From contig NZ_GL985606.1 of NCBI RefSeq assembly GCF_000220835.1, positions 2,138,330-2,202,329 of the forward strand: a stretch of DNA of 64,000 nt. Direction: 5' to 3'. The notes beneath the pieces are model-generated. The model worked only from the letters and a program-made list of their open reading frames with translations, was not told the origin of the DNA and made no database searches. The translations under genes and the position numbers were made by a program. Below, piece after piece: positions 19,647-28,888 of this stretch. Position 1 is the stretch's first letter, and each line of letters starts with the position of its first letter. This DNA is from Actinomyces sp. oral taxon 448 str. F0400. Its GTDB lineage: Bacteria; Actinomycetota; Actinomycetes; Actinomycetales; Actinomycetaceae.

Positions 19647-19719
19647 AGGCGGGTGGAGGAGCCGTCGGGGAGCTCCGGCCGAGCCGCGGCGGAGGGCTTG
19701 CCGGCCGACCGACGCCCGC

Positions 19720-22008
19720 TCAGGCCCGCTCCAGGTAGGCCTGCGACTCCTCGTCGAGACGATCGGCGATGGCGGCGGCCAGAGCGGGGTGATCCTCCAG
19801 GTCCGGATCGGCCGCGATAATGTCCTCCGCCTCGCCGCGGGCCGCCTCGATGACCCCTCTGTCCCGCGTGACCCGCAGCAGGTCGAGGTCGCTGCGCCGC
19901 CCGGACTGGGCAGCGCCCAGCACATTGCCCTCGCTGCGCAGCTCCAGATCGGCCTCGGCCAGGGCGAAGCCGTCCGCGGTCTGGGCGAAAGCCTTGAGAC
20001 GGTGGAAGGCGGTGGAGCCGACCTCCACGCCGGTCACAGCCATGCACACCGAGGGCCGCTCCCCGCGCCCCACCCGGCCGCGCAGCTGATGGAGCTGGGA
20101 GAGGCCGAATCGGTCGGCGTCGAGGATGACCATCATGGACGCCTCGGGCACATCCACTCCGACTTCAATGACGGTGGTCGCTACGAGCACCGGCGCAGCG
20201 CCGGAGGCGAAGGCCTCCATGGCGGCATCTTTCTCGGCACCGGACATCTGTCCGGTGAGCGTGACCACGTCCGTCCCCGCGAGCGCCGGCTCGTCGGCCA
20301 GCCGCGCCGCCCACTCGGTCACGGCCGCCGGCGAGCGGACCGGCTCCCCGGCGTCCCGAGACTCCAGGTGGCCGTCAGGGTTCTCGGGGACGTCGTCCCC
20401 CTGCTCCTGATCGCCGGCGTCGATCCGCGGGCAGACGACGTAGACCCGCCCGCCGGCGGCGACCTCGCGGGCCGCGCGCCGCCAGATGCCTTCGACCCAC
20501 GATCGCCGCTCCCAGGGGACGAGGTGAGTGACCACGGGTCGCCTGCCCGCCGGCAGTTCGTCGAGCACCGCCGTGTCCAGGTCGCCGAAGACCGTCATGG
20601 CGATCGTGCGCGGGATGGGGGTGGCGGTCATGACCAGCAGATGCGGGGTGCGCTCAGCGCCGGTGGCGGGGTCGGTCACACCCTGGCGCTCGCGCAGGGC
20701 GTCGCGCTGAGCGACTCCGAAGCGGTGCTGCTCATCGACGACCACGAGCCCCAGGAGGGGCATCCGGACGGTCTCGCTCAGCAGCGCGTGCGTGCCCACG
20801 ACGATGGCGGGCTCGCCACCGGCCACAGCGGTGAGGATCTCGCGCCGCCGGGCGGCCGGGGTGGAACCGGTCAGCAGCATGACCCGGGTGGCGCGCTGCG
20901 CCCCTCCGAGCATGCCGGCCCGCCCCAGAGGGCCCAGGAGCGCCTCCAGACTGGCCTGGTGCTGGGCGGCCAGAACCTCGGTGGGGGCTAGAAGCGCCGC
21001 CTGTCCGCCCGCACCGACGACCTGGGCCATGGCCCGCAGGGCGACGAGGGTCTTGCCGGCACCCACATCGCCCTGCAGGAGGATCTGCATGGGCACGGTC
21101 GTTTCGAGGGCTCGGGCGAGGTCCCGGCCCACGCGCTCCTGCCCGGCCGTGAGTTCATAGGGCAGGGAGGCGTCCAGGTCGGCTCGCAGCGAGTCGGCGC
21201 CGGGGACGGGCCAGGCCACGGCGGTGCGCGTGGCCCGGTGCCGGGCGCGGCGCTGGATCAGGGCCGTCTGGAGGACGAGTGCCTCCTCGTGGCGGAACCG
21301 CCGCCGCGCCAGACGCCACTGCTCGGCGTTCTCGGGAGCATGAATCCACCGGTAGGCGGTCAGCGCGTCGACCAGGCCGTGGGCCTCGCGCACGTGTTCG
21401 GGCAGCGGATCGGGCACATCCGCCGGTTCGAGCTGGTCGAGCACCGTGCGCACGGCCTTGGCCAGGCGCCAACTGGGCAGCGCCTCGGTGGCCGGGTAGA
21501 TGGGCAGGGGGCGGGCGAGGAGGGCCTCGCGCTCGGCCTCGTCGAGGTCATCGAGAATCTGGAAGCGTGGGCCGGCCAGCTGTTTGCGGCCGCGGTGCAG
21601 GCCGACTCTCCCCGACATGAGCGCCGTGGTGCCCGGCGAGAGCTGGTCGACCTGGTGGTTCATGAGACCGACGGTGCCGAACATGACCACGTCCATGGTC
21701 GCGGCCCCGTCGGTGACGGTGGCCTCCATAATGGCCGGCGGGCGGCCGCCCCGGGTGCGTCGCGCGCGGGAACGGACGACCCGGACCTGAACGGTGGCCT
21801 GCTCCCCGTCGGCCAGGGTGCGCAGGTCGGTCAGCTCTCCCCAGGTGTCGTAGCGACGCGGCAGGAGGCGCAGGAGCCCTCCCGCAGTGCGGACCCCCTG
21901 CTTGGCGAGCTGGTCGGCGGTCCGCTTGCCCAGCGTCTTGTCCAGAGGGCGGTCCAGCAGGGGCACGGTCCCGCGGGCGGATGCGGTTCGAGGGCTCACG
22001 CCGATCAT
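19720..22008 (-). CDS. recG: ATP-dependent DNA helicase RecG
   Basis: Branch-migration helicase acting on stalled forks and Holliday junctions, 762 residues. The N-terminal wedge/OB region (about 1-260) includes LLRLLPRRYDTW. Helicase motifs follow: LLQGDVGAGKTLVALRAM (I), VVVDEQHRFG (II), MTATPIPRT (III), then VIEVGVDVPEASMMVI and QLRGRVGRG (V/VI). The ATG at 22008 overlaps the stop of the DAK2 gene (ATGA), consistent with the common pairing of these two genes in Gram-positive bacteria. Confidence 0.96.
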   Translation of the reverse strand: MIGVSPRTASARGTVPLLDRPLDKTLGKRTADQLAKQGVRTAGGLLRLLPRRYDTWGELTDLRTLADGEQATVQVRVVRSRARRTRGGRPPAIMEATVTDGAATMDVVMFGTVGLMNHQVDQLSPGTTALMSGRVGLHRGRKQLAGPRFQILDDLDEAEREALLARPLPIYPATEALPSWRLAKAVRTVLDQLEPADVPDPLPEHVREAHGLVDALTAYRWIHAPENAEQWRLARRRFRHEEALVLQTALIQRRARHRATRTAVAWPVPGADSLRADLDASLPYELTAGQERVGRDLARALETTVPMQILLQGDVGAGKTLVALRAMAQVVGAGGQAALLAPTEVLAAQHQASLEALLGPLGRAGMLGGAQRATRVMLLTGSTPAARRREILTAVAGGEPAIVVGTHALLSETVRMPLLGLVVVDEQHRFGVAQRDALRERQGVTDPATGAERTPHLLVMTATPIPRTIAMTVFGDLDTAVLDELPAGRRPVVTHLVPWERRSWVEGIWRRAAREVAAGGRVYVVCPRIDAGDQEQGDDVPENPDGHLESRDAGEPVRSPAAVTEWAARLADEPALAGTDVVTLTGQMSGAEKDAAMEAFASGAAPVLVATTVIEVGVDVPEASMMVILDADRFGLSQLHQLRGRVGRGERPSVCMAVTGVEVGSTAFHRLKAFAQTADGFALAEADLELRSEGNVLGAAQSGRRSDLDLLRVTRDRGVIEAARGEAEDIIAADPDLEDHPALAAAIADRLDEESQAYLERA

Positions 22009-23867
22009 TCCAGGGCGAGCAGGACGTCGGGGCGGGCCTGCCCGCCGGCGTGGACGACGACTTCGACGGCATCGTGACTGCCGTGGATTCGCTCGCCGTA
22101 GCGGGTGGCCGCCTCGGCCACGAGGGCGCCGACATCGGGGACGGCGTCCCGGCCGAGGACCACGGTGACCAGCTCGTCCTCGGGCCTCAGGGCCCTGTCC
22201 GCGGTGACGGCGACGACGTCGGCCTCGGCGTCCGGCCCGTTGAGGGCTAGGGTGCGCAGTCCGACGGCGGCGCGTCCGGCCCGCCCGGCCAGGGCAGTCA
22301 GGCCCTCATTCCGCCCGGCCACTGCCACAGCCGCCGCCAGGACGCGCGCCTCGTCGTCGGTGTCGCACACGAGGAGCTGGACGCCGTCGCCGGGCGCCGT
22401 CCCGGTGCCGGCGGCGCCGCGCACGCGCGAGACGGCCGCGCGGGCAGCCAGGAATCGCGCCGCCTCGTGAGCCCTGGCGACGCAGTCGGCGTCGCAGGGC
22501 AGGACGATCACCTGGGCCAGATCGAGGTCGACGCAGGCTCGAACGATCCCGTCCCGCTCGGGGTTCAGGACGACGACGGCACCGGTGCGGGCGAGCTGTT
22601 CGATCAGCCCCGGCGCTCGGGTGCAGGCGATGACGCCGACGCGGTCGCCGGTCGGGGCGGGAGGGTGGAGCTGGGAGGGGTGTTGACGCACGGAGAGGTC
22701 GCGTCTGGCGGCCCGGCGTCGGGCACGACGGGCCGCCAGACGCTCGAAGGACACGACATGGGAGTCCTCGAGACTGCCGGCACCGGGCAGAGGCGGCTCA
22801 TCGGCCTCCCAGGCGGTGGCCGAGGCCAGGGCCGTGGGGCGGAGGTGGTGGACGCACACCTGCCTGGCCCGTCCGACGCGAGGCAGCGCCGCACGGGGAG
22901 TGTCGGTGTGGACGTGCACCTGGTACAGGCCCACGCCCAAAGCGTCGGGGGTGCCGACGACACCTACCGAGTCGCCGACGCGCTCGAGCTCGCGGCGCAG
23001 AGTCTCGGCCTGGGCGGCGGTGGCCTCGAGCAGGTACATGACCTCGAACGCTCCGGCGGAGGCCGTCTGCGCATCGGTGTCCGCACCGGCGGCCCCGTGC
23101 GCGGCACCGGCTAGGAGGTCGACGAGCATCTGGTGGGCGACGTCGGTGTAGGGGCGCGGGATCGTGCTCTCCTGCGCCCGGTCGCCGCTCAGGGGCCGGT
23201 CGCCGGCGTCGACCGTGTCCGACAGGCTGGTGAGGACGAGCATGAGGGCGGCGCCCCCGGCGTCGACCGGACCGTGCCCCAGCCCGGCGGTCTCCACGAC
23301 GCTCTCCTGGGCTCCGAAGGCCGCGGCCGCGCAGATCGCCGAAACGCTGGAGGGCGCGGCGGGTCCTGATTCCTCCAGGGCGGTGCGGGAGGCCGCAGCG
23401 GCATCGCGGGCGACGGTCAGCAGGGTGCCCGGCACCGGATGGGACACGGCGGCCCAGGTGGTGGCCGCGATGCGCTCGTAGACGTGGACGAGCTCGACCG
23501 GCCTGAGGCCGTCCGGTTCGGGCGCCTCGGCGCAGACGTCCGCGAGCGCGGTCAGGGCCTGGGAGATCAGCAGCCCGGAGTTGCCGCGCGCGCCGCGCAC
23601 AGCGCCGTCGGCCGCCGCTCGGGAGGCCTGCGCCAGGTCGGTGCCGGACGGGAGGAGATCCAGGGCGTCGCACGCGGCGCGCACGGTGAGCAGAACGTTG
23701 GTTCCGGTGTCGGAGTCGGGGACGGGGAAGACGTTGAGAGAATCGACCAGAGGGCGGGTGATCTCGCCCGTGCGGCACGCCAGCCGCAGCCAGGCGCGCA
23801 GCACGTCGGCGGTGATCGCGCGCGCGGGAACCGGGGCGGGCGGCTGGCCGTTCCTCTGCCGTATCAC
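22005..23867 (-). CDS. DAK2-domain protein, FakA-like fatty acid kinase subunit
   Basis: Probable ATP-binding kinase subunit that phosphorylates fatty acids held by a DegV-type FakB partner; none is encoded here. The N-terminal DAK2 domain (about 15-215) has NVFPVPDSDTGTNVL, corresponding to the nucleotide/metal site, and GARGNSGLLISQ. A middle domain and a C-terminal FakA-type domain follow. The start chosen is GTG 23867 behind GGAG. An in-frame GTG at 23939 lies 6 nt after TAGCCT and would be a leaderless start giving 24 more residues. It is coupled to recG by ATGA. Confidence 0.85.
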   Translation of the reverse strand: MIRQRNGQPPAPVPARAITADVLRAWLRLACRTGEITRPLVDSLNVFPVPDSDTGTNVLLTVRAACDALDLLPSGTDLAQASRAAADGAVRGARGNSGLLISQALTALADVCAEAPEPDGLRPVELVHVYERIAATTWAAVSHPVPGTLLTVARDAAAASRTALEESGPAAPSSVSAICAAAAFGAQESVVETAGLGHGPVDAGGAALMLVLTSLSDTVDAGDRPLSGDRAQESTIPRPYTDVAHQMLVDLLAGAAHGAAGADTDAQTASAGAFEVMYLLEATAAQAETLRRELERVGDSVGVVGTPDALGVGLYQVHVHTDTPRAALPRVGRARQVCVHHLRPTALASATAWEADEPPLPGAGSLEDSHVVSFERLAARRARRRAARRDLSVRQHPSQLHPPAPTGDRVGVIACTRAPGLIEQLARTGAVVVLNPERDGIVRACVDLDLAQVIVLPCDADCVARAHEAARFLAARAAVSRVRGAAGTGTAPGDGVQLLVCDTDDEARVLAAAVAVAGRNEGLTALAGRAGRAAVGLRTLALNGPDAEADVVAVTADRALRPEDELVTVVLGRDAVPDVGALVAEAATRYGERIHGSHDAVEVVVHAGGQARPDVLLALE

Positions 23868-23938
23868 GCCGCGTTCTCCTTGGCTGCTGTGGGTGGCGGG
23901 CCCGGCCGTCCGTACGGGGCGGTGGGAGGACCCCTGCA

Positions 23939-23951
23939 CCATCAAAGGCTA
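23939..23951 (-). promoter_or_regulatory. Candidate promoter of the DAK2-recG unit
   Basis: TAGCCT on the minus strand (23946-23951) is 6 nt from an in-frame GTG at 23939, the leaderless geometry. If the GTG at 23867 is used instead, the same promoter gives a 72-nt leader. Confidence 0.35.
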
Positions 23952-24050
23952 CCGGTATGCGCGGGCGCGCGCGCCCTGCACCCGGCGACGCGCCGCGCGG
24001 CGGGCGATCTGAACGGTCCGAACGTGTGCCCGAGCCCACGCCGAGATCGC

Positions 24051-24080
24051 TTGGGCCGCCCGCCGGCCGTCCGGTAGGGT
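24051..24080 (+). promoter_or_regulatory. Predicted promoter of rpmB
   Basis: TTGGGC (24051-24056) and TAGGGT (24075-24080) are spaced by 18 bp. The expected start near 24087 leaves a leader of about 85 nt before the rpmB GTG. Confidence 0.45.
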
Positions 24081-24171
24081 GCAGTGGTTGCCTGAGGCGC
24101 GAGTTCTCGGGCGGTTGATCCAGCACCGGGAGCTCGTCCGGTGCCCCGCAAGAAGATTCAGGAGTGAGACC

Positions 24172-24363
24172 GTGGCTGCTGTGTGCGACGTCTGCGGCAA
24201 GGGCCCCATCTTCGGCAAGAGCGTCTCGCACTCCCACGTGCGGACCAACCGCCGATGGAACCCGAACATCCAGCGTGTGCGTGCTCTCGTGAACGGCACC
24301 CCTAAGCGCCTCAACGTATGCACGTCCTGCCTCAAGGCCGGCAAGGTGACGCGCAACATCTGA
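24172..24363 (+). CDS. rpmB: 50S ribosomal protein bL28, zinc-binding form
   Basis: Large-subunit protein of 63 residues. It starts at GTG 24172 behind AGGAG and begins (V)AAVCDVCGKGPIFG. VSHSHVRTNRRWNPNIQ is typical. Two Cys pairs (CDVC and CTSC) show this is the zinc-ribbon (C+) paralogue, not the zinc-independent form made under zinc starvation. It is monocistronic, with a hairpin after the stop. Confidence 0.96.
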   Translation: MAAVCDVCGKGPIFGKSVSHSHVRTNRRWNPNIQRVRALVNGTPKRLNVCTSCLKAGKVTRNI

Positions 24364-24386
24364 GAGCGTTTCCGCCGAGCTCCGGA

Positions 24387-24412
24387 GGCCGTCACCTTCA
24401 TCGGTGGCGGCC
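24387..24412 (+). terminator. Hairpin downstream of rpmB
   Basis: GGCCGTCACC / GGTGGCGGCC form a 10-bp stem with one G-U pair and a TTCATC loop, 23 nt after the rpmB stop. The tail is only moderately T-rich. Confidence 0.55.
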
Positions 24413-24510
24413 TTCGTCGTGTCGTCGTCCTCTCGCCGGCATCGGCGGCTCCGCGCCGAAACCCCGAAGTAGTGATGCCGTGCGCCGCTGATCCCGCGGG
24501 CGATCCGCTC

Positions 24511-25617
24511 TCAGTCGCGGAAATGGTCCCATCCGGTCCCGACGTCCGGGGCTCTCCCACCGACCATCACGCGCGGGCCGTCGCCCGGCGCCAGCGCCCG
24601 CCCGACGACGCGACTGCCGGCCGGGAGCCCGGAGGCGGCCTCGGGTGGAACGGCGGCGAGCATGCCGTGGTCCTCCCCCCCGGTCAGCACCCACCGACGG
24701 GCCAGCGCCCGGGCGGCGGTCCTGGAGCCCTCCAGCAGGCGCGCCACCGGCTCGAGTGCGGCCAGGTCCTCCCCGACACCGGTGTCCAGCCCCGCGGGAT
24801 CCTCGACGTCGATGCGCACCCGGGAGGCGACGGCCATGCGCCCGGCGTCGCGCAGCAGCCCGTCGGAGATGTCCATCATCGCGGTGGCGCCGGCATCGGC
24901 CAGAGCGGGGCCGGCCGCCAGGGGCGGGGCGGGGACGCGGAAGACGGACAGCGCCTCGTGCCCCGCGGCGCGCGCATCCTGCGGGAGCCCGTCCCAGGCT
25001 AAGGCGCCCTTCTGCGCCCCGGTGCGGCCGGGGTCGTCGATGCCGGCGTCGAGCAGTGCGAGTCCGGCGGCGCTGCGGCCCAGCGTGCCGATGTGGACGA
25101 GCAGGTCACCGGGTCGGGCCCCTGACCGCAGGACGGGCGGGCGATCCTCCAGATCGCCGTGGACCGCGACGGCGATCATGAGGCTCTCGCCCGCGCTCAG
25201 GTCCCCGCCGACGACGCCGGCCCCCGCCTGCTCGCAGGTGCGGCCCAGGCCGCGGGCAAGATCCCGGACCCAGGCCAGGGGCGTGGCCCGCGGCAGGACG
25301 AGACTGACGACCAGCGCCACCGGTCGGGCCCCCATCGCCGCGATGTCCGCGAGGTTCTGGGCGGCGGCGCGCGCTCCGATCTCCTGCGCGCTCGACCACG
25401 CGATGGAGAAGTGGTGACCCTGGACCAGCACGTCCGTGCTCACGCAGTAGCGTCCGTCGGGGGCTGTCAGGACAGCGCAATCGTCCCCGTTGCCGACCAG
25501 CTCACGACGACTGCGCGGCAGCAGCGGCGCGAAAGCGGCCAGGAGCCCCTCCTCCGTGAGGTCGGCAACCGTGGCCGGCCGGCGGCTCCGGGGGCCGGAG
25601 TCCTCAGCGGTTGACAT
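24511..25617 (-). CDS. thiL: Thiamine-monophosphate kinase
   Basis: Phosphorylates thiamine monophosphate to thiamine pyrophosphate. The 368-residue protein has GNGDDCAVL near residue 43 (GIGDDAAV-type), STDVLVQGHHF, NLADIAAMGARPVALVVSLVLP and GGDLSAGESLMIAVAVHG, all ThiL landmarks of the PurM-like fold. MMDISDGLLRDAGRMA and the GGEDHGMLAAV loop follow. The first 20 residues are variable. It overlaps the ddl stop by 14 nt, so it is probably translated with ddl. Confidence 0.93.
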   Translation of the reverse strand: MSTAEDSGPRSRRPATVADLTEEGLLAAFAPLLPRSRRELVGNGDDCAVLTAPDGRYCVSTDVLVQGHHFSIAWSSAQEIGARAAAQNLADIAAMGARPVALVVSLVLPRATPLAWVRDLARGLGRTCEQAGAGVVGGDLSAGESLMIAVAVHGDLEDRPPVLRSGARPGDLLVHIGTLGRSAAGLALLDAGIDDPGRTGAQKGALAWDGLPQDARAAGHEALSVFRVPAPPLAAGPALADAGATAMMDISDGLLRDAGRMAVASRVRIDVEDPAGLDTGVGEDLAALEPVARLLEGSRTAARALARRWVLTGGEDHGMLAAVPPEAASGLPAGSRVVGRALAPGDGPRVMVGGRAPDVGTGWDHFRD

Positions 25618-26794
25618 CGTCAGGGCGCTCCAGAGCCAGATCGATGAGCTCTCCGATCAGCGTGGGGTAGTCCATTCCGGTCACATTCCACATGTAGGGG
25701 TACATGGAGAAGGGGGTGAAGCCCGGCATGGTGTTGACTTCATTGACGATGGGGCGTCCATCCTCAGTGAGGAAGAAGTCGACTCGTGTCAGCCCCTCTC
25801 CCCCGATGGCGAGGAAGGCCTCGGCGGCGGTGGACATGATCAGCTCGCGCTCGTCGGGCGCGATGGGCGCCGGGCAGACCATCTGGACGGCCTCGTGAGC
25901 CAGGTACTTGGTCTGGTAGTCGTAGAACTCGCCGGCGCCGTGGGAGGCGTCCATGACGATCTCGCCGGGCTCGGCGACGCGCGGGGCGGCGTCGCCGTGA
26001 CCGCCCAGGACGGCGACCTCAATCTCGCGCCCGATGATCCCCGTCTCTACGAGCACCTTGGGATCCACCGCGCGGGCGGCCTCGATAGCGGCGAGCAGGT
26101 CATCGCCGCGTTCGACCTTGGTGATGCCCAACGACGAACCGGCGCGCGCGGGTTTGACGAACAACGGGTAGTCGAGCGCCTCGCATTCGCCCAGCACGGC
26201 ATCGCGGTCCCGACTCCACCGGTGGGGGCCGACGACGACGTGCGGGGCTGTGGCGATGCCGGCGGCGTTCAGAAGCACCTTGGTGACCTGCTTGTCCATG
26301 CCCGCGGCGCTGGCGAGGACGCCGCAGCCCACGTAGCGGATGCCCAGCATCTCGAGCATCCCCTGGATGGTGCCGTCCTCGCCGTAGGGGCCGTGCAGCA
26401 GCGGCAGAACGACGTCGACATCGCCCAGAACGTTCGGACCGGTGGGAGTCAGAGCGGTCAGCGCCCCGCCTCCGAGTCGTACGGCGAGCTCGCCGCGGCC
26501 CAGGCCGTCGGCGGTGATCCGGACCGGGGGCCGGGAGTCGTCCAGGGCCAGGGCGGCGGGGTCGTCGTCGACGAGGACCCACTGACCGGTCGGCGTGATG
26601 CCGATGGGCAGCACGTCGTAACGGTCGCGGTCGATGGCCGACAGGACCCCGGCGGCCGTCGCGCACGAAATGGTGTGCTCCCCGCTGCGCCCTCCGAAGA
26701 CGACCGCCACACGCGGCTTGCGCTTGTCTCGTCGGATCGCGTCGCGGGAGGACTCGAGTGAGGGGGTCGGCTGGGTGGCTGGGCTGTCCGGCAT
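25604..26794 (-). CDS. ddl: D-alanine--D-alanine ligase
   Basis: ATP-grasp ligase making the D-Ala-D-Ala dipeptide of peptidoglycan. ATG 26794 (MPDSPATQP) gives 396 residues and lies 7 nt after TAGCGT; the longer frame to 26869 is unlikely. VAVVFGGRSGEHTIS is the N-terminal signature. Further motifs are LHGPYGEDGTIQGMLEM, FVKPARAGSSLGITKV, TRVDFFLTEDG and NEVNTMPGFTPFSMYP. These features fit D-Ala-D-Ala rather than a depsipeptide ligase. It lies between gpsA and thiL. Confidence 0.95.
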   Translation of the reverse strand: MPDSPATQPTPSLESSRDAIRRDKRKPRVAVVFGGRSGEHTISCATAAGVLSAIDRDRYDVLPIGITPTGQWVLVDDDPAALALDDSRPPVRITADGLGRGELAVRLGGGALTALTPTGPNVLGDVDVVLPLLHGPYGEDGTIQGMLEMLGIRYVGCGVLASAAGMDKQVTKVLLNAAGIATAPHVVVGPHRWSRDRDAVLGECEALDYPLFVKPARAGSSLGITKVERGDDLLAAIEAARAVDPKVLVETGIIGREIEVAVLGGHGDAAPRVAEPGEIVMDASHGAGEFYDYQTKYLAHEAVQMVCPAPIAPDERELIMSTAAEAFLAIGGEGLTRVDFFLTEDGRPIVNEVNTMPGFTPFSMYPYMWNVTGMDYPTLIGELIDLALERPDDVNR

Positions 26795-26807
26795 GCCGCC
26801 AACGCTA
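26794..26807 (-). promoter_or_regulatory. Candidate leaderless promoter of ddl
   Basis: Minus-strand TAGCGT (26802-26807) is 7 nt from the ATG at 26794, within the 146-bp gap after gpsA. No Shine-Dalgarno is visible. Confidence 0.4.
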
Positions 26808-26940
26808 CCGCCGCCCCGCTTCCGGCGGGGCATCGGGCCGGAAGGCCGCCCGGTCGCCGCTCCGGCCACTACCGTCCCTGGCCTGCCCGAACTCCCGGGC
26901 CCGGCGCACCGGATCGCTCCCCGTCCGCCCGATCCCGCCG

Positions 26941-27972
26941 TCAGGCGATGGGGCCGGCGTGGACGCCTTCGGCCTTGCGGGGTCTGGCCAGCAGGGCGTC
27001 GTTGACCTCGGTGACTGTGGCCCGCCCCTCGACGACGGCGACGACACCCGCGGTGATGGGCATCTCGACGCCGTGAGCGGCGGCCAGGTCGAGCACCGCG
27101 CGGGCCGATCTGGCCCCCTCGGCCACGCCGCGCGAGGCCCGACCGGCCTCGGCCACGCTCATGCCCTCACCCAGGCGGCGGCCGAAGGTCTGGTTGCGCG
27201 ACAGGGGGCTGGAGCAGGTCGCCACCAGGTCCCCCAGGCCCGCCAATCCGGGGAAGGTCTCCGGGCGCGCCCCCAGGGCCAGTCCCAGGCGGGTGATCTC
27301 CACCAGGCCGCGGGTGATGATGGTCGCCATGGAGTTGTCGCCGAAGCCGCACCCGGCCGCGGCCCCCACCGCCAGGGCGATGACGTTCTTGACCGCCCCG
27401 CACAGCTCAACGCCGAGCACGTCGGTGTTCGTGTAGGGCCTGAAGGTGCTCGTGGCGCACAGCGCTGCCACCCGCGCCGCGACGACCTCGTCGATAGCGG
27501 CGACCACGGTGGCCGTGGGCTGGCGGGCCGCGATCTCATCGGCGAGGTTGGGCCCCGAGACGACGGCGACCCGCTCCGCCGGCAGGTCGAGGACGTCGGC
27601 GAGGACCTGACTCATGCGCATCCTCGTACCGAGCTCGACCCCCTTCATCAGGGAGACGGCGAGAGCACCGTCGGCGATTTCACCTCGCAGAGGGGCCAGC
27701 ACGCCGCGGGCGCTCTGAGAGGGCACGGCGACGACGACCAGACCCGCGCCCTCGACGGCCCGTACCAGATCGCTCGTGGCCGACACGCCCTCGGGAAGGT
27801 GGTGCCCGGGGACGTAGCGCTCGTTGCGGCCGGCGTTGATCTCGCGGACCAGATCCGTACGGCGGGCCCACAGAGTCGTCGGCGTGCCCGCCTCGGCGAG
27901 GAGGCAGGCGAAGGTGGTGCCCCAGGCGCCCGCGCCGACGACGGCCGCCCGCGCCACGTCCCCCCCGCTCAC
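26941..27972 (-). CDS. gpsA: NAD(P)H-dependent glycerol-3-phosphate dehydrogenase
   Basis: Reduces dihydroxyacetone phosphate to sn-glycerol-3-phosphate for phospholipid synthesis. The 343-residue protein has the Rossmann motif GAGAWGTTFACLLAEAG, SLMKGVELGT, the catalytic region VELCGAVKNVIALAVGAAAG and GLGDLVATCSSPLSRN. The GTG at 27972 overlaps the plsC stop (GTGA), so acyl acceptor and acyltransferase are made together. Confidence 0.96.
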   Translation of the reverse strand: MSGGDVARAAVVGAGAWGTTFACLLAEAGTPTTLWARRTDLVREINAGRNERYVPGHHLPEGVSATSDLVRAVEGAGLVVVAVPSQSARGVLAPLRGEIADGALAVSLMKGVELGTRMRMSQVLADVLDLPAERVAVVSGPNLADEIAARQPTATVVAAIDEVVAARVAALCATSTFRPYTNTDVLGVELCGAVKNVIALAVGAAAGCGFGDNSMATIITRGLVEITRLGLALGARPETFPGLAGLGDLVATCSSPLSRNQTFGRRLGEGMSVAEAGRASRGVAEGARSARAVLDLAAAHGVEMPITAGVVAVVEGRATVTEVNDALLARPRKAEGVHAGPIA

Positions 27973-28817
27973 GGCTGCGCCTCCGTGCCCGTCTGCGCGT
28001 CGGGCCCGCTCTGCTCTCCGGCGTCCGGGCGGGAGCCCTCCTCGATGTCGGGGCCCGGCTGCGGGGCCGGATCGGGCTTGCGCACGCCGTGCCGATTCTT
28101 ACCGGGGTCGCCGTCGTAATGAACATCGTAGGGGCGGGGGGCCTCCTCGCCGCGCAGGTCCTCGACCAAGGAGGTGATGCGCCGCATGATCTCGGCCGTC
28201 GCAGTGCGCACCGCCGCATGGTTCCCGGTATCGGAGCCGAAGGACTCCACAGTGAAGGGCTCGCCGATGACGACTCGCACATCCTTGCGGGGGAAGGGGT
28301 GGAAGCCACCGCCGAAGGAATCGAGGATGTCCTGCGCGCCCCACTGCCCCATGGGCAGCACGGGCGCACCCGTACTCATGGCCAGGCGCGCCGCGCCCGT
28401 CTTGCCGGTCATGGGCCACAGGAGAGGGTCGCGCGAGAGCGTGCCCTCGGGAAAGATCATGATGACGTCCCCGGCGAGCAGCCGCTTCTCCGCCTCGACC
28501 AGGGAGCTGCCGGCGTTCTTCGTCCCCCGGTAGACGGGGATCTGACGGCCGGCCTTGAAGACGAGCCCGAGAAGCGGGACGTTGAAGATCGAGGACTTGG
28601 CCAACGAGTACGCCGGCACGTCCTGATCGACCAGGGCGCGCATGGCCGTCAGCGAGTCCAGATCGGACAGATGGTTGCACACGGCGATGAAGCCGCCCTC
28701 GCGCGGAATGTTCTCCGCCCCGCTCACATGGAAGCGGGAGACGAGCTTGAGGAACGGGATGATCGCTCCTCGAGCTGCGAACCGGTAGAAGAGGGGCATG
28801 GGTCGGGTCGTGGGCAC
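27969..28817 (-). CDS. plsC: 1-acyl-sn-glycerol-3-phosphate acyltransferase
   Basis: Membrane-associated acyltransferase that makes phosphatidic acid. It has the catalytic NHLSDLD (HX4D) motif near residue 48, a GRQIPVYRG substrate motif and FPEGTLSRD. The C-terminal 45 residues are Pro/Asp/Gly-rich and probably disordered. The start is GTG 28817, 6 nt after TAGAGT; an in-frame ATG lies 6 codons downstream (PTTRP-M). It is coupled to gpsA through a GTGA overlap. Confidence 0.92.
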   Translation of the reverse strand: MPTTRPMPLFYRFAARGAIIPFLKLVSRFHVSGAENIPREGGFIAVCNHLSDLDSLTAMRALVDQDVPAYSLAKSSIFNVPLLGLVFKAGRQIPVYRGTKNAGSSLVEAEKRLLAGDVIMIFPEGTLSRDPLLWPMTGKTGAARLAMSTGAPVLPMGQWGAQDILDSFGGGFHPFPRKDVRVVIGEPFTVESFGSDTGNHAAVRTATAEIMRRITSLVEDLRGEEAPRPYDVHYDGDPGKNRHGVRKPDPAPQPGPDIEEGSRPDAGEQSGPDAQTGTEAQP

Positions 28818-28829
28818 GACGCGACTCTA
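28817..28829 (-). promoter_or_regulatory. Candidate leaderless promoter of plsC
   Basis: Minus-strand TAGAGT (28824-28829) is exactly 6 nt from the GTG at 28817. It lies in the 71-bp gap after murA. Confidence 0.4.
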
Positions 28830-28888
28830 GCCGGTGCTCGCGCTCGGGCGCATGAGCGGTCTGATGGGGCGTCTCGGCCGGCGCCCTG